Assembly (NCBI GenBank): GCA_017507145.1
Contig: JAFWBJ010000005.1
Span: 1 to 37,649, forward strand
DNA: 37,649 nt
Source of the DNA: Clostridia bacterium
GTDB taxonomy: Bacteria; Bacillota; Clostridia; Oscillospirales; CAG-272
Direction: 5' to 3'
Part shown: piece after piece, positions 24,355 to 31,423 of the stretch
How the letters are laid out: each line of letters begins with the position of its first letter
Position numbering within the stretch: the stretch's first letter is position 1
Position numbers and translations under genes: made by a program
Notes under the pieces: model-generated
Databases searched by the model: none
The model's input: the letters and a program-made list of their open reading frames with translations, nothing else
What the model was told of the DNA's origin: nothing

Positions 24355-25172
24355 CGGCCGGCCGTGGGCTCCGCCCGTATCTCAGCTTCTTTCGGATCCG
24401 CTTCCTCTGTGGGATGCAGTACCGTACCGCCGCGCTGGCCGGCATCGCCACCCAATTTGCCTGGGGCGCGATGAATCTGCTGGCCTATCGTGCCTTCTAT
24501 GCCGCCGATCCATCCGCTTTCCCGATGACGCTGGAGCAGATCAGCTGTTATGTCTGGTTCAATCAGGCCTTTTTGACGCTGTTTATGCTCTGGTTCCTCG
24601 ATGCCGACATTTTTGCCGCCATCCGCGACGGTGGGGTGGCCTATGAGTTGATCCGTCCGCTTGACCTCTACCGCATCTGGTTTGTCAAAAATCTCGCCAC
24701 CCGCGCCGCCAAGGTGACCCTCCGCTGCCTGCCGATTTTGGTGGTAGCCTGTGTTTTGCCGAAGCCGTACGGCCTGACCCTGCCGGTTTCTGCCGCAGCC
24801 TTTCTGCTTTTCCTTGTGACCATGCTGCTGGCGCTGGTGCTGGTGGTGGCCTTCTGCATGCTGATCTACATCACGACCTTCTACACCATGAATCCCCTCG
24901 GCGTGCGGATCGTCGCCACGTCGATGTGCGAGTTCCTCTGCGGCGCCATCGTGCCCATTCCCTTCATGCCCGACGGCCTGCGCCGGGTCATTGAGCTGAC
25001 GCCTTTCGCCGCTATGCAGAATCTGCCCTTCCGCATCTATTCGGGCGATATCGCGGGGACGGAACTGGTGCAGGGGATCGTCCTGCAGCTGTTCTGGATC
25101 GCCGCACTGATTCTGCTGGGGCGGCTGATGATGCGCCACGCCCTCCGCCGCGTGGTTGTCCAGGGAGGTTGA
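24351..25172 (+). CDS. ABC-2 permease, subunit 1 (ABC2_membrane_6-like)
   Basis: A 273-residue membrane protein with about six membrane segments. The start overlaps the ATPase gene by four bases. The DGGVAYELIRPLDLYR segment is the cytoplasmic coupling loop shared with the second permease (NGEFDRILVRPRSPIFQ), a mark of this heterodimeric family. Members export drugs, lipids or peptides; the substrate is unknown here. The next gene begins 5 bases after the stop. Confidence 0.87.
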   Translation: MTAGRGLRPYLSFFRIRFLCGMQYRTAALAGIATQFAWGAMNLLAYRAFYAADPSAFPMTLEQISCYVWFNQAFLTLFMLWFLDADIFAAIRDGGVAYELIRPLDLYRIWFVKNLATRAAKVTLRCLPILVVACVLPKPYGLTLPVSAAAFLLFLVTMLLALVLVVAFCMLIYITTFYTMNPLGVRIVATSMCEFLCGAIVPIPFMPDGLRRVIELTPFAAMQNLPFRIYSGDIAGTELVQGIVLQLFWIAALILLGRLMMRHALRRVVVQGG

Positions 25173-25176
25173 GCCG

Positions 25177-25953
25177 ATGAAACTCTATCTTCGCTATTTC
25201 TCAATCCATTTCAAGAGCCAGATGCAGTATAAGACCTCCTTCTTTTTGACCCTTCTCGGCCAGTTTCTGACCGCCTTTTCCACCTTCCTCGGCATCTGGG
25301 TCATGTTCACCCGCTTCAGGGCGGTCGATGGCTTCACTTATACCGAAGTCTCGCTCTGCTATGCCGTCGTACTGATGGCCTTTTCGCTGGCCGAGACCTT
25401 CTTCCGCGGCTTTGACACCTTTCCGCGCATGATCGGCAACGGCGAGTTTGACCGCATTCTTGTCCGCCCGCGCAGTCCGATCTTTCAGGTACTGGCCGCG
25501 AAAATTGAATTCTCGCGGCTCGGCCGCCTTCTGCAGGCCGTACTTGTCTTTGCCTGGGCCATCCCGCGCAGCGGCGTCGATTGGAACGCCGCCAATCTTG
25601 CTACGCTTGTGGGGATGATTCTCTCCGGCACCTTCGTTTTTGCCGGCCTCTTCCTGCTCTATGCGGGAATCTGCTTCTACACCCTTGAGGGGCTGGAGGT
25701 CATGAACATCTTCACCGACGGCGGCCGCGAATTCGGGCGCTATCCCCTCTCGGTCTACGGTGAGGGCGTGCTGCGTTTCCTCACCTACATCGTGCCGCTG
25801 GCGCTCTTCCTCTATTATCCCTTCCTTGCGCTGCTCGGCCGCAGTGAATCTCTCCTTCACCGAATCTGCCCGGCGTTTGCCCTGCTGTTTTTGCTTCCGT
25901 GCTATCTTTTCTGGCGGATCGGCCTGCGGCACTATCAATCGACCGGCTCATGA
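25177..25953 (+). CDS. ABC-2 permease, subunit 2 (ABC2_membrane_6-like)
   Basis: A 258-residue membrane protein, about six membrane segments, with the matching NGEFDRILVRP coupling loop. The ATG at 25177 follows GGGAGGTTG; an in-frame start at 25156 lies inside the upstream gene. It completes the exporter: one ATPase with two different permeases. The operon ends at a terminator shared with the convergent rpsR operon. Substrate unknown. Confidence 0.87.
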   Translation: MKLYLRYFSIHFKSQMQYKTSFFLTLLGQFLTAFSTFLGIWVMFTRFRAVDGFTYTEVSLCYAVVLMAFSLAETFFRGFDTFPRMIGNGEFDRILVRPRSPIFQVLAAKIEFSRLGRLLQAVLVFAWAIPRSGVDWNAANLATLVGMILSGTFVFAGLFLLYAGICFYTLEGLEVMNIFTDGGREFGRYPLSVYGEGVLRFLTYIVPLALFLYYPFLALLGRSESLLHRICPAFALLFLLPCYLFWRIGLRHYQSTGS

Positions 25954-25956
25954 GAC

Positions 25957-25993
25957 AAAAAAAGCGCCTTCCCGAGGGAAGGCGCTTTGTTTT
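25957..25993. terminator. Bidirectional terminator between ABC exporter and rpsR operon
   Basis: A 12-13-bp perfect stem AAAGCGCCTTCCC/GGGAAGGCGCTTT. On the plus strand it is followed by GTTTT. On the minus strand it is followed by seven T residues, a stronger signal for the rpsF-ssb-rpsR operon. Confidence 0.92.
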
Positions 25994-26000
25994 GCGTAAA

Positions 26001-26252
26001 TTAGTCGCAGATATAGGGCAGCAGCGAGACGTGACGGGCGCGCTTGATGGCGGTGGTCAGCTGGCGCTGGTGCTTTGCGCAGGTACCGGAGATACGGCGG
26101 GGCAGAATCTTGCCGCGCTCGCTGATGAACTTGCGCAGACGTGCGGAATCCTTGTAATCGATGTACTCGATCTTCTCCGCGCAGAAAGTGCAAACCTTCT
26201 TTCTTCTCTTGTTGGTGCGTACGGGACGCTGAGTGTTTTCGGTTCTATCCAT
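26001..26252 (-). CDS. rpsR: 30S ribosomal protein bS18
   Basis: An 83-residue bS18, which binds bS6 on the small-subunit platform. The core [17 protein letters not shown] and [17 protein letters not shown] is unmistakable. Four cysteines (CTFC, TC and the last-but-one Cys) are present. The ATG at 26252 follows AGGAGGTAAG. It is last in the rpsF-ssb-rpsR operon, a gene order kept across most Firmicutes. Confidence 0.97.
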   Translation of the reverse strand: MDRTENTQRPVRTNKRRKKVCTFCAEKIEYIDYKDSARLRKFISERGKILPRRISGTCAKHQRQLTTAIKRARHVSLLPYICD

Positions 26253-26278
26253 GATTTCTTACCTCCTGTTCGATTTAG

Positions 26279-26758
26279 TTAAAACGGCAGATCGTCGTCG
26301 CCCGAAATTTCCTCAAACTTCGGGGTTGTGGCAGCGCCCGAAGAATATGCGGGTGCGCCGTAGGAATCAGGCGTATACTGGCTGGCCGGCGCGTTGCCGT
26401 AGCCGCCGCCCTCGCTCTTGGAATCGACAAAGTTGATCTCATCGGCAACGATTTCGGTTGCATAGCGCTTCTGACCCTGCTGATCCGTCCAGGTTCTGGT
26501 CTGGATTGAGCCAATGACGCAGATCGAGCTGCCCTTGCGGAAATAGCGAGAGACAAACTCAGCCTGCTGACGCCAGGCGACAATGTCAAGGAAATCAGCC
26601 TGAGGCTGGCCCTGACCATCGGCAGTTTTGGACTGGAATCTGCGGTTGATCGCAATGCGGAAGGAGACAACGGGAACACCGCTCTGGGTCTGCTTCAGCT
26701 CAGGATCAGCCACCATTCTGCCGGCAAGGATTGCTTTGTTGAGATTTAAGTTAGCCAT
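26279..26758 (-). CDS. ssb: Single-stranded DNA-binding protein
   Basis: A 159-residue SSB. The OB-fold is about residues 1-110 (MANLNLNKAILAGRM, FLDIVAWRQQAEFV, VIGSIQTRTWTDQQG). A Gly/Ser-rich linker leads to the acidic protein-docking tip DDDLPF at the C-terminus. It binds single-stranded DNA as a tetramer and recruits repair and replication proteins. The ATG at 26758 follows GGAGGCG. Encoded between rpsF and rpsR as usual. Confidence 0.97.
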   Translation of the reverse strand: MANLNLNKAILAGRMVADPELKQTQSGVPVVSFRIAINRRFQSKTADGQGQPQADFLDIVAWRQQAEFVSRYFRKGSSICVIGSIQTRTWTDQQGQKRYATEIVADEINFVDSKSEGGGYGNAPASQYTPDSYGAPAYSSGAATTPKFEEISGDDDLPF

Positions 26759-26784
26759 GATTACGCCTCCTTGTCAGCCCGGGT

Positions 26785-27183
26785 TTAGGCCTCGGGCTGC
26801 TCGGTGGTCTCGGCAGCTTCAGCGGCAGCGGCAGCGGCAGCGGCAGCCTCACGGGCAGCGGCAGCAGCGGCAACCTTAGCCATAACCTTCTCATCGAGCT
26901 TGATCGTCATCGAGCGCATGATGGCATCACTGATGTTGAACAGACGCTCCAGCTCAGCGGGGAACTCCGGCTCGCTCTTGTAGGTAACGACAACGTAGTG
27001 ACCTTCGTTGATGTCGTTGATCGGATAAGCCAGACGGCGCTTGCCCCACTCGTTGATCTCGCTGATGGTGCCGTTCTCAGCAATCAGGGCAGTGAACTTT
27101 TCTACAGCTGCCTTAATTGCCTCGTCACCGATCGTCGGGTCGACGATGAACAGGGTTTCGTAAGTGTTGATGACCTTTTCCAT
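26785..27183 (-). CDS. rpsF: 30S ribosomal protein bS6 with Ala-rich tail
   Basis: A 132-residue bS6; the fold occupies about 1-100 (YETLFIVDP, INEWGKRRLAYPINDINEGHYVV). The usual length is about 95-100. The extra tail, from about 106, is nearly all Ala, Glu and Arg (AAAAAREAAAA type). Ala/Glu tails occur in several bS6 proteins, and E. coli bS6 carries added Glu at its end. The ATG at 27183 follows GGGAGGTGT. The operon promoter is at 27277-27305, with a structured leader between. Confidence 0.96.
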   Translation of the reverse strand: MEKVINTYETLFIVDPTIGDEAIKAAVEKFTALIAENGTISEINEWGKRRLAYPINDINEGHYVVVTYKSEPEFPAELERLFNISDAIMRSMTIKLDEKVMAKVAAAAAAREAAAAAAAAAEAAETTEQPEA

Positions 27184-27208
27184 TTTTACACCTCCCTATG
27201 GACATAAG

Positions 27209-27265
27209 CCCGCAAACATAGTAGTAGATTTATTTGCGGGAAGGAGACAGGCATGAAATGCCCGT
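27209..27265 (-). promoter_or_regulatory. Structured rpsF leader, candidate bS6:bS18 autoregulatory RNA
   Basis: On the minus strand the leader of about 85 bases folds into two stems: an 8-bp one with one wobble, ACGGGCAT/ATGCCTGT (27265-27247), and a perfect 8-bp one, CCCGCAAA/TTTGCGGG (27240-27209), with a 16-base loop. rpsF leaders in many bacteria bind the bS6:bS18 dimer; I could not confirm the conserved motif here. Confidence 0.5.
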
Positions 27266-27276
27266 ACCGAATAATT

Positions 27277-27305
27277 ATTATAGCATAGATTGGGAAGCCT
27301 GTCAA
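27277..27305 (-). promoter_or_regulatory. Consensus sigma-A promoter of rpsF-ssb-rpsR
   Basis: On the minus strand TTGACA (27305-27300), exactly 17 bases, TATAAT (27282-27277), a 12/12 match as expected of a ribosomal-protein operon. Confidence 0.93.
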
Positions 27306-27344
27306 GAGATATCGGGAAAATATTTTCGTTGATGCTAATCTTTT

Positions 27345-27520
27345 CGCCCTCTCGGGCGAGGAGGGGGCGGAAACCATCTCAAACGCCGAAGTTTTCCGCC
27401 CCCTCCATCCCCACCTTCCTTGGCTTACTCCTTTAGTCGATGCCTCTTGCGCGAAAGTTTTCGCGGGGATAGGGGTATGGGGGAAGGGGAGCCTTTTTCA
27501 AAAGGCTCCCCTTCCCCCAT
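27345..27520. repeat. Cluster of four G/C-rich palindromes in non-coding DNA
   Basis: The 341 bases from 27184 to 27524 hold no gene. Beyond the rpsF leader and promoter they contain four inverted repeats in a row. First is CGCCC/GGGCG (27345-27358). Second is a 14-bp perfect stem starting GGAGGGGGCGG (27360-27373 with 27393-27406). Third is CGCGAAA/TTTCGCG (27450-27465). Fourth is a 20-21-bp perfect stem with a tiny loop (27477-27520), whose arm begins ATGGGGGAAGGGG. The last one follows the spo0A stop by 4 bases on the minus strand and may terminate spo0A, though no T-run follows. Confidence 0.75.
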
Positions 27521-27524
27521 GGAC

Positions 27525-28310
27525 TCAATACAACTTATACTTCAGCCGCAAATTGTCAGCTATCATCGCAATAAACTCGCTGTTCGTCGGCTTGCCGCGA
27601 TTGTTCTGGATGGTGTATCCAAAGTAAGCGTTAAGCGTATCCACATCGCCGCGGTCCCACGCGACCTCGATCGCATGGCGAATGGCGCGCTCGACGCGGG
27701 AGGTGGTGGTCGCGTACTTCTTCGCCACTGAGGGATAAAGCACCTTCGTAACCGAATTGATAATATCACTGTCCTTGATCGTCAGCAGGATCGCCGTGCG
27801 CAGATACTGATACCCCTTAATATGCGCCGGAACGCCGATCTGATGAATAATCTTCGTCACCTGCGTTTCAATGTCGGGAACGCCCTCAATGGCGGTCTCG
27901 GATGTCGCTTTTTCGGCCGTCTTGCCGCGATTTTGGCTCAGCGAGAGCAAGTGATCCAGCAGGCTTCCGGTGTCGTAGGGCTTGCGCAGACAGAGGGCAG
28001 CGCCGGCAGAGGTTGCCTCGATGAAGAGCTCGGGGGTGGAGACCATCGATACGACGATGAAGGTTGGCGCGCGGTCGCTGCCGTAGTCAATGGCGCGGCT
28101 GTTGCGCAGTACGCCGATGCCGTCAAGCTTGGAGAGCCAAATATCCACGATCGCCACGTCCGGGTGAAAGCGGCTCAGCTTGACCAGCGCCTCCTCGCCG
28201 TCAGCTGCTTCCTCGATCTGATGATATCCCGCCCGATTCAGCGCTTCTCTGAGCGCCTTGCGCTCCTGCTCGTGTTCGTCCGCAATCAGTACTTTCGTTG
28301 TGTATTCCAT
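27525..28310 (-). CDS. spo0A: Sporulation master regulator Spo0A
   Basis: Response regulator that starts sporulation when phosphorylated. The 261-residue length is usual. Receiver domain about 5-125: acidic pair Asp11-Glu12, phosphoacceptor Asp56, Ser88, Lys110 in LRKPYD. The stretch after Asp56 reads IWLSKLDG where most Spo0A have an MP pair. The C-terminal DNA-binding domain is well kept ([54 protein letters not shown]). The start ATG at 28310 follows AAAGGAAAC. It is transcribed alone from its own promoter. spoIVB, usually just upstream in spore-formers, is not there. Confidence 0.97.
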   Translation of the reverse strand: MEYTTKVLIADEHEQERKALREALNRAGYHQIEEAADGEEALVKLSRFHPDVAIVDIWLSKLDGIGVLRNSRAIDYGSDRAPTFIVVSMVSTPELFIEATSAGAALCLRKPYDTGSLLDHLLSLSQNRGKTAEKATSETAIEGVPDIETQVTKIIHQIGVPAHIKGYQYLRTAILLTIKDSDIINSVTKVLYPSVAKKYATTTSRVERAIRHAIEVAWDRGDVDTLNAYFGYTIQNNRGKPTNSEFIAMIADNLRLKYKLY

Positions 28311-28340
28311 CTTCGTTTCCTTTCTGTGTGCTTGGTCGGC

Positions 28341-28361
28341 AAATATGGATTTACCATATTT
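28341..28361. repeat. Palindrome in the spo0A leader
   Basis: A perfect inverted repeat AAATATGG-N5-CCATATTT lies about 10-30 bases downstream of the predicted spo0A transcription start. It shares its half-site with the direct repeats at 28352 and 28382. Confidence 0.65.
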
Positions 28362-28392
28362 TTCCTGTGATGGATAAATTATACCATATTTT
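28352..28392. promoter_or_regulatory. Paired 11-base direct repeats around the spo0A -10
   Basis: TACCATATTTT occurs at 28352-28362 and again at 28382-28392, exactly 30 bases apart, about three helical turns. The second copy lies in the spacer between -35 and -10, the first in the early leader. Their arrangement suggests cooperative binding of a regulator; identity unknown. Confidence 0.6.
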
Positions 28393-28406
28393 ACCAGGAA
28401 TTACAA
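28378..28406 (-). promoter_or_regulatory. Sigma-A promoter of spo0A
   Basis: On the minus strand TTGTAA (28406-28401), 17 bases, TATAAT (28383-28378). A weak Spo0A-box-like TTTGCCGAC (7 of 9 matches to TTTGTCGAA) lies in the leader at 28335-28343. Confidence 0.82.
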
Positions 28407-28441
28407 GACATTTCCAGTAATTTCCTGCGAAAAAACTGCAC

Positions 28442-28485
28442 GAAAAAAACGCCGGATAATTGGTAAAAAATACCAAATCCGGCGT
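28442..28485 (-). terminator. Terminator ending the lon-to-GNAT gene run
   Basis: Stem ACGCCGGAT/TCCGGCGT plus TTGGTA/TACCAA with a small internal mismatch and A/T loop (28449-28485), followed on the minus strand by seven T residues. It separates the GNAT gene from the spo0A promoter. Confidence 0.9.
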
Positions 28486-28522
28486 GTTTTCCAAAAAGAA
28501 GCAGAATCACTGGAGAAGCGGG

Positions 28523-28945
28523 TTAAGCCTGCGCACCGCCGGCACTGGTGGCGTGGTGCTGGCAGGGATGCTCGAAGAAATGGGTCAGATCGACCGTCCA
28601 GCGGCCGTCAGTTTGGCTGAAGCCAATGGCTTTGATCAGGCGCTCCTGCTCGGCGTCCTGTACCGGCGCGTCATAAGTAGTGGCATGGATGCCGCAGAGG
28701 TCGATGAAATTCAGTGCAGCACGGCCAAGCACGAACATCGCCTCAAAGTCGGGCGCGCGGTCGGTCACCGTGGCGAGAGTGCGCAGTGAACCGCCGTCGG
28801 GGGTCAGCGTGAATTGGCAAACGCCAACCAGCTCGTCCTCCACCGTGGCGGCATAGGCCAGCAGATCAGCATCAAAGGGAGTGCCGCAGCGCAGGCAAAT
28901 GGCCTCCTGCTCGGCCTTGGATTGAATCGGTTTTACTTCCAGCAT
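28523..28945 (-). CDS. GNAT-like N-acetyltransferase
   Basis: A 140-residue protein that looks like a short GNAT domain: LAYAATVEDELVGVCQFTLTPDGGSLRTLATV resembles strands 2-4 of the fold, followed by a helix and IKAIGFSQTDGRWTVDL typical of the GNAT C-terminal strand. The acetyl-CoA loop (Q/RxxGxG/A) is not clear, so activity is uncertain. It ends in a His/Cys-rich tail (FFEHPCQHH). The ribosome binding site is weak (AAGGAT, about 12 bases away). It lies 42 bases after rluB and is probably the last gene of that transcript. Confidence 0.6.
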   Translation of the reverse strand: MLEVKPIQSKAEQEAICLRCGTPFDADLLAYAATVEDELVGVCQFTLTPDGGSLRTLATVTDRAPDFEAMFVLGRAALNFIDLCGIHATTYDAPVQDAEQERLIKAIGFSQTDGRWTVDLTHFFEHPCQHHATSAGGAQA

Positions 28946-28987
28946 GGCAAATTTCCATCCTTATATATAATAGTGTTCTCGGTGCGG

Positions 28988-29704
28988 TCAGCGTTTGAGA
29001 TATTCGACCTGGGTGCGGGTGAGGTAGCGCCATTTCCCGGGCGCAAGATTCCCCAGCTTGAGGTCGCCGATGGCCACCCGGCAGAGGCGGAGCACCTCAA
29101 ATCCCTGTGCGGCGCACATCCGGCGGATCTGCCGATTGCGGCCCTCGTAGAGGACCATACGCAGGGTCGTGGCGTTATCGCGGCGGCTGACCACCGAGAT
29201 TTCCACCGGCTGGGTCATGTAGCCGTCCAGCTCAATCGGGCGGGAGAGGCGTTCGACCTCCTCGGCCGTGATGTCACCGGCCAGCTTGACGTGATAGATT
29301 TTCGGGATCTCGTGGCGCGGGTGGGTCAGCTTGTAGGTCAGGTCGCCGTCATCGGTGAGCAGAAGCAGGCCCTCTGACTCCAGGTCAAGCCGGCCGACCG
29401 GGTAGATGCGCCGGCCAACGTCTGCCACCAGTTCGGTCACACAGCGGCGGCCGCGGTCATCGGTCATCGAGGTGAGATAACCGCGCGGTTTGTTGAGCAT
29501 GACATAAGTATGGCCGGTGCGGGCTGGCGGGAGCACGGATTTGCCGCGGTATTCCACGCGGTCGACACCGGGGATGATTTTCTGACCGACCTCGGCCCTC
29601 TGGCCGTTGACCTTGACGCGCCCGGCCGCAATTTCGGCTTCGGCGGCGCGGCGCGAGAGAAGGCCGCAGTCGGTAAAATACTTTTGCAGTCTGATCGGTT
29701 CCAT
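28988..29704 (-). CDS. rluB: RluB/RsuA-family pseudouridine synthase
   Basis: A 238-residue pseudouridine synthase of the RsuA/RluB/RluE group acting on rRNA. An N-terminal S4 domain (RLQKYFTDCGLLSRRAAEAEIAAGRVKVNG) precedes the catalytic core with VGRLDLESEGLLLLTDDG (catalytic Asp in GRLD) and the C-terminal YEGRNRQIRRM. ATG 29704 was chosen since it starts the S4 domain and AAGGAT precedes it; the upstream in-frame start at 29740 would overlap dacF. RluB is the usual name for the gene in this scpB-ytfJ-dacF neighbourhood. Confidence 0.9.
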   Translation of the reverse strand: MEPIRLQKYFTDCGLLSRRAAEAEIAAGRVKVNGQRAEVGQKIIPGVDRVEYRGKSVLPPARTGHTYVMLNKPRGYLTSMTDDRGRRCVTELVADVGRRIYPVGRLDLESEGLLLLTDDGDLTYKLTHPRHEIPKIYHVKLAGDITAEEVERLSRPIELDGYMTQPVEISVVSRRDNATTLRMVLYEGRNRQIRRMCAAQGFEVLRLCRVAIGDLKLGNLAPGKWRYLTRTQVEYLKR

Positions 29705-29726
29705 AGGTATCCTTGTATGATAATTG

Positions 29727-30872
29727 TTATTCGATGCCAAAGAGGCGCTTGAGTCGGGGGAGAAATCCGCGCTCGGCGGCGATGGCCTCGACCGAAAAGG
29801 TGGCGGTTAGGGGAGACTCGCCCACAATTTCGCTGCCCGAGCGCCAGATCAGTCGGCCGAGCACAGCATCAGCGGCGACCGGTGCCAGGCAAAAGCGGGG
29901 GAGCTCAAGCACGGCCACCGGTGCCGGCGCATCGGCAGGCAAGCTGACCGAGAGCGGCGTGGTATTGGCGACCGTGACGTAAGGAATATACCCGCCGCTG
30001 ACCGGCAGGGTGAAGGTCATGGTACCCGTCTCGCCCAGCGTGTAGTGTCGGGTGTGCGCGAAGCCGTAGTCGAGCATCGCGGTGTGATCGCGCCAGTCAT
30101 CGGGCGCATCCAGCGTAACGGCGATCAGCGTGACCCCGTCGCGCGCGGCAGCGCTGACCAGACAGCGCCCGCTTTTGCGGGTGAAGCCGGTCTTGACGCC
30201 GATGGCGCCGGCGTAGAGCTTGATCATCTTGTTGTGGTTGATCAGCAGACGGGTTCCCTCGGTTTGGTTGAGCGGGATGGTGGTTTTATAGGTGGAGACG
30301 ATGGTGCGGAAGGCCGGCAGGCGCAGGGCATGCATGGTGATCCTGGCCAGTTCCGCAGCGGTGGTGTAGTGCGCTTCGTCCCACAGGCCGTGCGGATTGG
30401 TGAAGTGCGTGTCGGACAGCCCCAGTTCCGCTGCCGTGCGGTTCATCTGTTCGGCAAACGCCTCGATGCTGCCTGATACGGCAATGGCAATGGCCGCAGC
30501 GGCATCGTTCGCGCTTTCCAGCAGCATAGCGTAGAGCAGATCCTCCATGGTCAGCTGCTCACCGGCGTAGAGATAGACCGACGAGCCTTCAATCCCGACC
30601 GCGGCGGGGTCAACCGATACCATGCAGTCCAGCGCGGCGTTTTGCATGGCCACCAGTGCGGTCATGATCTTGGTCGTGCTGGCCATGGCGTGCCGGGTGT
30701 CGGCATTCTTCTGCCAGATCACGCGGCCCGAGTCTGCATCGATCAGCACCGCGCAGGCGGCCGATACAGCCGGTGGGCTGCTATTGTCGGCAGAGACAGG
30801 CACACCGAAAAGACCCGCCGTCAAAAGCAGGCAAAGCAGGCAAGAGAGGCTGGAAAGGGTATGTTTGCGCAT
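29727..30872 (-). CDS. dacF: D-alanyl-D-alanine carboxypeptidase, DacF-like
   Basis: A 381-residue penicillin-binding DD-carboxypeptidase (peptidase S11) trimming peptidoglycan stem peptides. A signal peptide of about 29 residues ends at VSA. Motifs: nucleophile S65TTK68, SAN at 120-122, KTG at 227-229. A C-terminal beta domain begins near 270 and a basic tail ends the protein. In Bacillus DacF shapes the spore cortex. The start was placed at ATG 30872, with GGGAG at 8 bases; a TTG at 30875 is adjacent. The position next to ytfJ and scpAB supports DacF over DacA. A hairpin overlaps its ribosome binding site. Confidence 0.9.
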   Translation of the reverse strand: MRKHTLSSLSCLLCLLLTAGLFGVPVSADNSSPPAVSAACAVLIDADSGRVIWQKNADTRHAMASTTKIMTALVAMQNAALDCMVSVDPAAVGIEGSSVYLYAGEQLTMEDLLYAMLLESANDAAAAIAIAVSGSIEAFAEQMNRTAAELGLSDTHFTNPHGLWDEAHYTTAAELARITMHALRLPAFRTIVSTYKTTIPLNQTEGTRLLINHNKMIKLYAGAIGVKTGFTRKSGRCLVSAAARDGVTLIAVTLDAPDDWRDHTAMLDYGFAHTRHYTLGETGTMTFTLPVSGGYIPYVTVANTTPLSVSLPADAPAPVAVLELPRFCLAPVAADAVLGRLIWRSGSEIVGESPLTATFSVEAIAAERGFLPRLKRLFGIE

Positions 30873-30882
30873 CAAAATCGCT

Positions 30883-30920
30883 CCCGTCGTCAGAATGGTT
30901 GTTCCATTCTATGCGACGGG
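30883..30920 (-). promoter_or_regulatory. Hairpin overlapping the dacF ribosome binding site
   Basis: Two 7-bp perfect stems stacked through a small internal loop: CCCGTCG/CGACGGG and AGAATGG/CCATTCT around a 5-base loop. On the minus strand the 3' arm ends in GGG, part of the dacF Shine-Dalgarno GGGAG. No T-run follows, so it is not a clean terminator of ytfJ. Confidence 0.6.
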
Positions 30921-30928
30921 GCGGGCGA

Positions 30929-31384
30929 TCATGCGTCGAGGGCGTCGTCCGGGTCGTCGGTCTTCTTGCCGAAGACAGCCTTGATCTTGGCGAAAATGTC
31001 AGGCGAACGCTCGATGAGGTTGCTGACCTGCTCGATGGGATCGTTGGGCATGGGAGTGCCGACGTTGATCAGCTCGACATTGCCGTCCCGGTTGATGACC
31101 AGGAAGCCAACGGGCGAGATGGAGAGGCCGGTGCCACCACCGCCGCCGAAATTCTGGGGCATGGGGCGGGAGTTGGCCGCGCCGTCGTGGTTGGCATTCT
31201 TGTTGTTGTAGTCAAGTCCGCCGGAGGCGAAGCCCATCGAGATTTTGGAGATGGGAATGATGGTGGTTCCGCTCTGGGTGTTGATGGGGTTGCCGATGAC
31301 GGTGTTGGCATCGACCATGGTGCGGATGTTTTCCAGAGAGGTTTGGATGATGTCGTTGAGTTTGCTAGCAGAAGTATCAGCCAT
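30929..31384 (-). CDS. ytfJ: Spore germination protein GerW/YtfJ
   Basis: A 151-residue GerW (YtfJ) family protein, needed in Bacillus for normal germination, located in the forespore. It has the IRTMVDANTVIGNPI start, the central IPISKISMGFASGG, a Gly-rich loop FGGGGGTG, then LSISPVGFLVI. The C-terminus is an amphipathic helix with acidic end. The ATG at 31384 follows AAAGGAT. It lies 39 bases after the DUF2953 gene, the conserved ytfI-ytfJ pair of spore-formers. Confidence 0.93.
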   Translation of the reverse strand: MADTSASKLNDIIQTSLENIRTMVDANTVIGNPINTQSGTTIIPISKISMGFASGGLDYNNKNANHDGAANSRPMPQNFGGGGGTGLSISPVGFLVINRDGNVELINVGTPMPNDPIEQVSNLIERSPDIFAKIKAVFGKKTDDPDDALDA

Positions 31385-31423
31385 GACGGTGTATCCTTTC
31401 CTTTGGTAGATTCAGTATGGTAA

